43,112 nucleotides of DNA. Source: Alphaproteobacteria bacterium. Its GTDB lineage: Bacteria; Pseudomonadota; Alphaproteobacteria; Caulobacterales; Parvularculaceae. The notes below the pieces were generated by a model. That model was not told the origin of the DNA. It did not search any database and saw nothing but the letters and a program-made list of their open reading frames with translations. Shown in pieces: positions 41,739 through 43,112 of this stretch. The stretch's first letter is position 1, and each line of letters opens with the position of its first letter. The position numbers were made by a program, and so were the translations under genes. The DNA lies in contig JAUHYK010000034.1 in NCBI GenBank assembly GCA_030426465.1, positions 1 to 43,112 of the forward strand, written 5' to 3'.

Positions 41739-43070
41739 CTAGCTCTGACCGAATCCGCCGCCGCGGAGCTTTTCCTGACGGATGCGATCCTTGTCGCGGC
41801 GAATGATTTCTCCAAAATCGACATCGAGCCCAATTCCGGAAAAGCGCGGCCAGTCATCGTCGCCGATCCAGCGGCGGATCAGCTTGTTGTCGAGCGAAAA
41901 ATTCGCCTGTGTCGATATGATGCCCAACAGCGCCGAGCCAATCAGGCCTATCGCGGACGCCGCCACAAAGGGCGCGCGGGAAACGCCGGGTATCTGCGCG
42001 ATCAGTAATATGACTGCCGCGCAGACAAGCCACGTCAGAGCCGCCGAAAGATTTCCCAATGCATCCGTCCAGATTCGAAACACGCGAATACGCTGCATTT
42101 CCGATTGAAGGAACTTCTCCAAATACTCGATCCGCTTGGGCATCCACATTGCGAGACGCGCCCACCATTTTGCGCGATCTGTCCATTCGGCGCCGTCGGA
42201 GTCGCGCCCGGAAAATTCCTCTTCCGCGATTGCCTTGTAGAACCGCGTATAATTTTGTCGGAGCGTATTCATGCGCCGCTGCAATTTCGCGTTCAGATCC
42301 TTTGCGTTGCCGCGGAATGCGGATGTCAACTGGGTTGTGGTGATGCTGATCATGATGTGCATGATCAGGAAGCCAAACAGGAGAAAGAAAAACAATGCTC
42401 CGAAAAAGACCAGTGACTGCGGCTCAAAAGAGAGCAACGCCTTCGGCCCCCCGGTTGCAAGCGCGCCGGGCAGGGCATCCTGAAAGAAGGTGAGCGCAAG
42501 GGCTGGCGTCAGCATGGTGAGGGAGCCGACAAATTGAAAAAGCCGCTTGCGGCGAATATTCGTCGCCTGATTTTTGCGAACGGTGATGTGATACGCGGAA
42601 ATGCAGGCTCTCAGCGACATGTCGCGCGGAAATTTCGCTTCCATCATCTCGTCATTGATGTCCGCGAACCAGATGCGCGCGTTCCAGTCGAACAGGCTGG
42701 CCTTGGCCTCATAGCCGGGAAAATAATCGATCCTGAAATTGAAATAGCGATGCAGATCGGGATCGTAGGAATTGAAGTCCTTGAACACTTCAAGGTCCTG
42801 AGGTTCTCGCGGCACATCCATGTCTTCGCGGAAGGTGTAGTAGCCGCCGCACTTTTCGCCGCGTGTTACGAAGGATTGCGCCAGCCGCCAGCGCTCGGCC
42901 GATAAAGGGAGTCGGCCGCGATTACGCGAGCGCATGGAGCGGGTGGTGTCGGCTTCATTTGGGGCCCGGTGCGCAGCGTTCGTTTCCGGATCGGGAAGCC
43001 GTTCGGTCGGGAAACCGCGTGGATCCTTGTCTCCGGAGTGCTCTTCTTCGGCATTGTCCTCGTCAAGCAT
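41739..43070 (-). CDS. Unknown membrane protein, four helices in two hairpins
   Basis: A 443-residue protein I do not recognise. Residues 1-75 are acidic and low complexity. A cytosolic segment follows with aromatic-rich stretches (GGYYTFREDMDVPREPQ, YFNFRIDYFPGYEAKASLFD). Then come two helices (FVGSLTMLTPALALTFF and LVFFGALFFFLLFGFLIMHIM). A charged helical stretch follows (GNAKDLNAKLQRRMNTLRQ up to about residue 330), then two more helices (ALTWLVCAAVILLIAQI and ASAIGLIGSALLGIIS) and a basic tail. The ATG 43070 is chosen because GGGGA lies about eight bases upstream. Whether it is in an operon with genes beyond the window is not visible. Confidence 0.75.
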   Translation of the reverse strand: MLDEDNAEEEHSGDKDPRGFPTERLPDPETNAAHRAPNEADTTRSMRSRNRGRLPLSAERWRLAQSFVTRGEKCGGYYTFREDMDVPREPQDLEVFKDFNSYDPDLHRYFNFRIDYFPGYEAKASLFDWNARIWFADINDEMMEAKFPRDMSLRACISAYHITVRKNQATNIRRKRLFQFVGSLTMLTPALALTFFQDALPGALATGGPKALLSFEPQSLVFFGALFFFLLFGFLIMHIMISITTTQLTSAFRGNAKDLNAKLQRRMNTLRQNYTRFYKAIAEEEFSGRDSDGAEWTDRAKWWARLAMWMPKRIEYLEKFLQSEMQRIRVFRIWTDALGNLSAALTWLVCAAVILLIAQIPGVSRAPFVAASAIGLIGSALLGIISTQANFSLDNKLIRRWIGDDDWPRFSGIGLDVDFGEIIRRDKDRIRQEKLRGGGFGQS

Positions 43071-43112
43071 TATGGGGTCCCCTTCAATGAAGAAGATAGT
43101 ATTAACCATAAT

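Noticed and set aside
1-43112. CRISPR arrays, insertion sequences, phage or integron signs
   Set aside because: I looked for spaced direct repeats, transposase or integrase motifs and att-like duplications at the tRNA, and saw none.

Overview
The window reads as a chromosomal segment of an alphaproteobacterium near the Caulobacterales, Hyphomonadaceae or Parvularculaceae. I infer this from gene content, not from a database match. The pointers are an UrcA-family protein, a large Caulobacter/sphingomonad-type TonB receptor beside a TPR-sulfotransferase, the order CnoX / LON-domain protein / Trm112-like protein, and a Caulobacter-type ceramide gene set. GC content looks moderately high and even. 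No insertion sequence, phage, CRISPR array or integration scar was seen. The window opens inside ftsK and ends just upstream of a four-helix membrane protein of unknown function.

Layout. 1-5.2 kb: ftsK 3' end, a methyltransferase with a PilZ-like N-terminus facing a six-helix sensor histidine kinase, a divergent membrane desaturase/hydroxylase, and a CsaA-like protein. 5.3-12.5 kb: TonB receptor, an intrinsic terminator, TPR-sulfotransferase, BCCT transporter and MarR regulator, then tRNA-Gly(GCC) on the minus strand. 12.7-18.8 kb: a plus-strand housekeeping run (prolyl-tRNA editing protein, CnoX, LON-domain protein, Trm112-like protein), a GNAT plus JmjC-like pair, and AMP nucleosidase. 18.8-27.0 kb: a minus-strand ceramide (sphingolipid) cluster, with a fatty-acid-hydroxylase-family gene divergent from its promoter end. 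27.3-29.4 kb: membrane proton pyrophosphatase with a strong terminator. 29.9-43.1 kb: secreted animal-type heme peroxidase, glycine-zipper protein, HAD phosphatase and threonine aldolase, VTT membrane protein, ferrochelatase, a divergent PiT-like transporter, a one-helix protein, an SDR oxidoreductase, an UrcA protein, malic enzyme and the four-helix protein.

The most coherent system is the ceramide cluster. AasR would load a fatty acid onto AcpR, serine palmitoyltransferase would condense acyl-AcpR with serine, bCerS would N-acylate the 3-keto base, and CerR would reduce the 3-ketoceramide. All five functions described for Caulobacter are present. Two exported proteins (DUF2141 and glutaminyl cyclase) lie within or at the end of the cluster, and a His-box hydroxylase is divergent from it. 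They are the candidates for undescribed additions.

Two other groupings deserve attention: the methyltransferase/histidine kinase/desaturase neighbourhood, which recalls lipid-signal quorum sensing, and the TonB receptor/sulfotransferase/BCCT/MarR block. Several starts were placed by ribosome-binding sites rather than by the longest open frame: CsaA, MarR, the prolyl-tRNA editing protein, JmjC, Amn, DUF2141, AcpR, the PiT-like gene, UrcA and the last gene.
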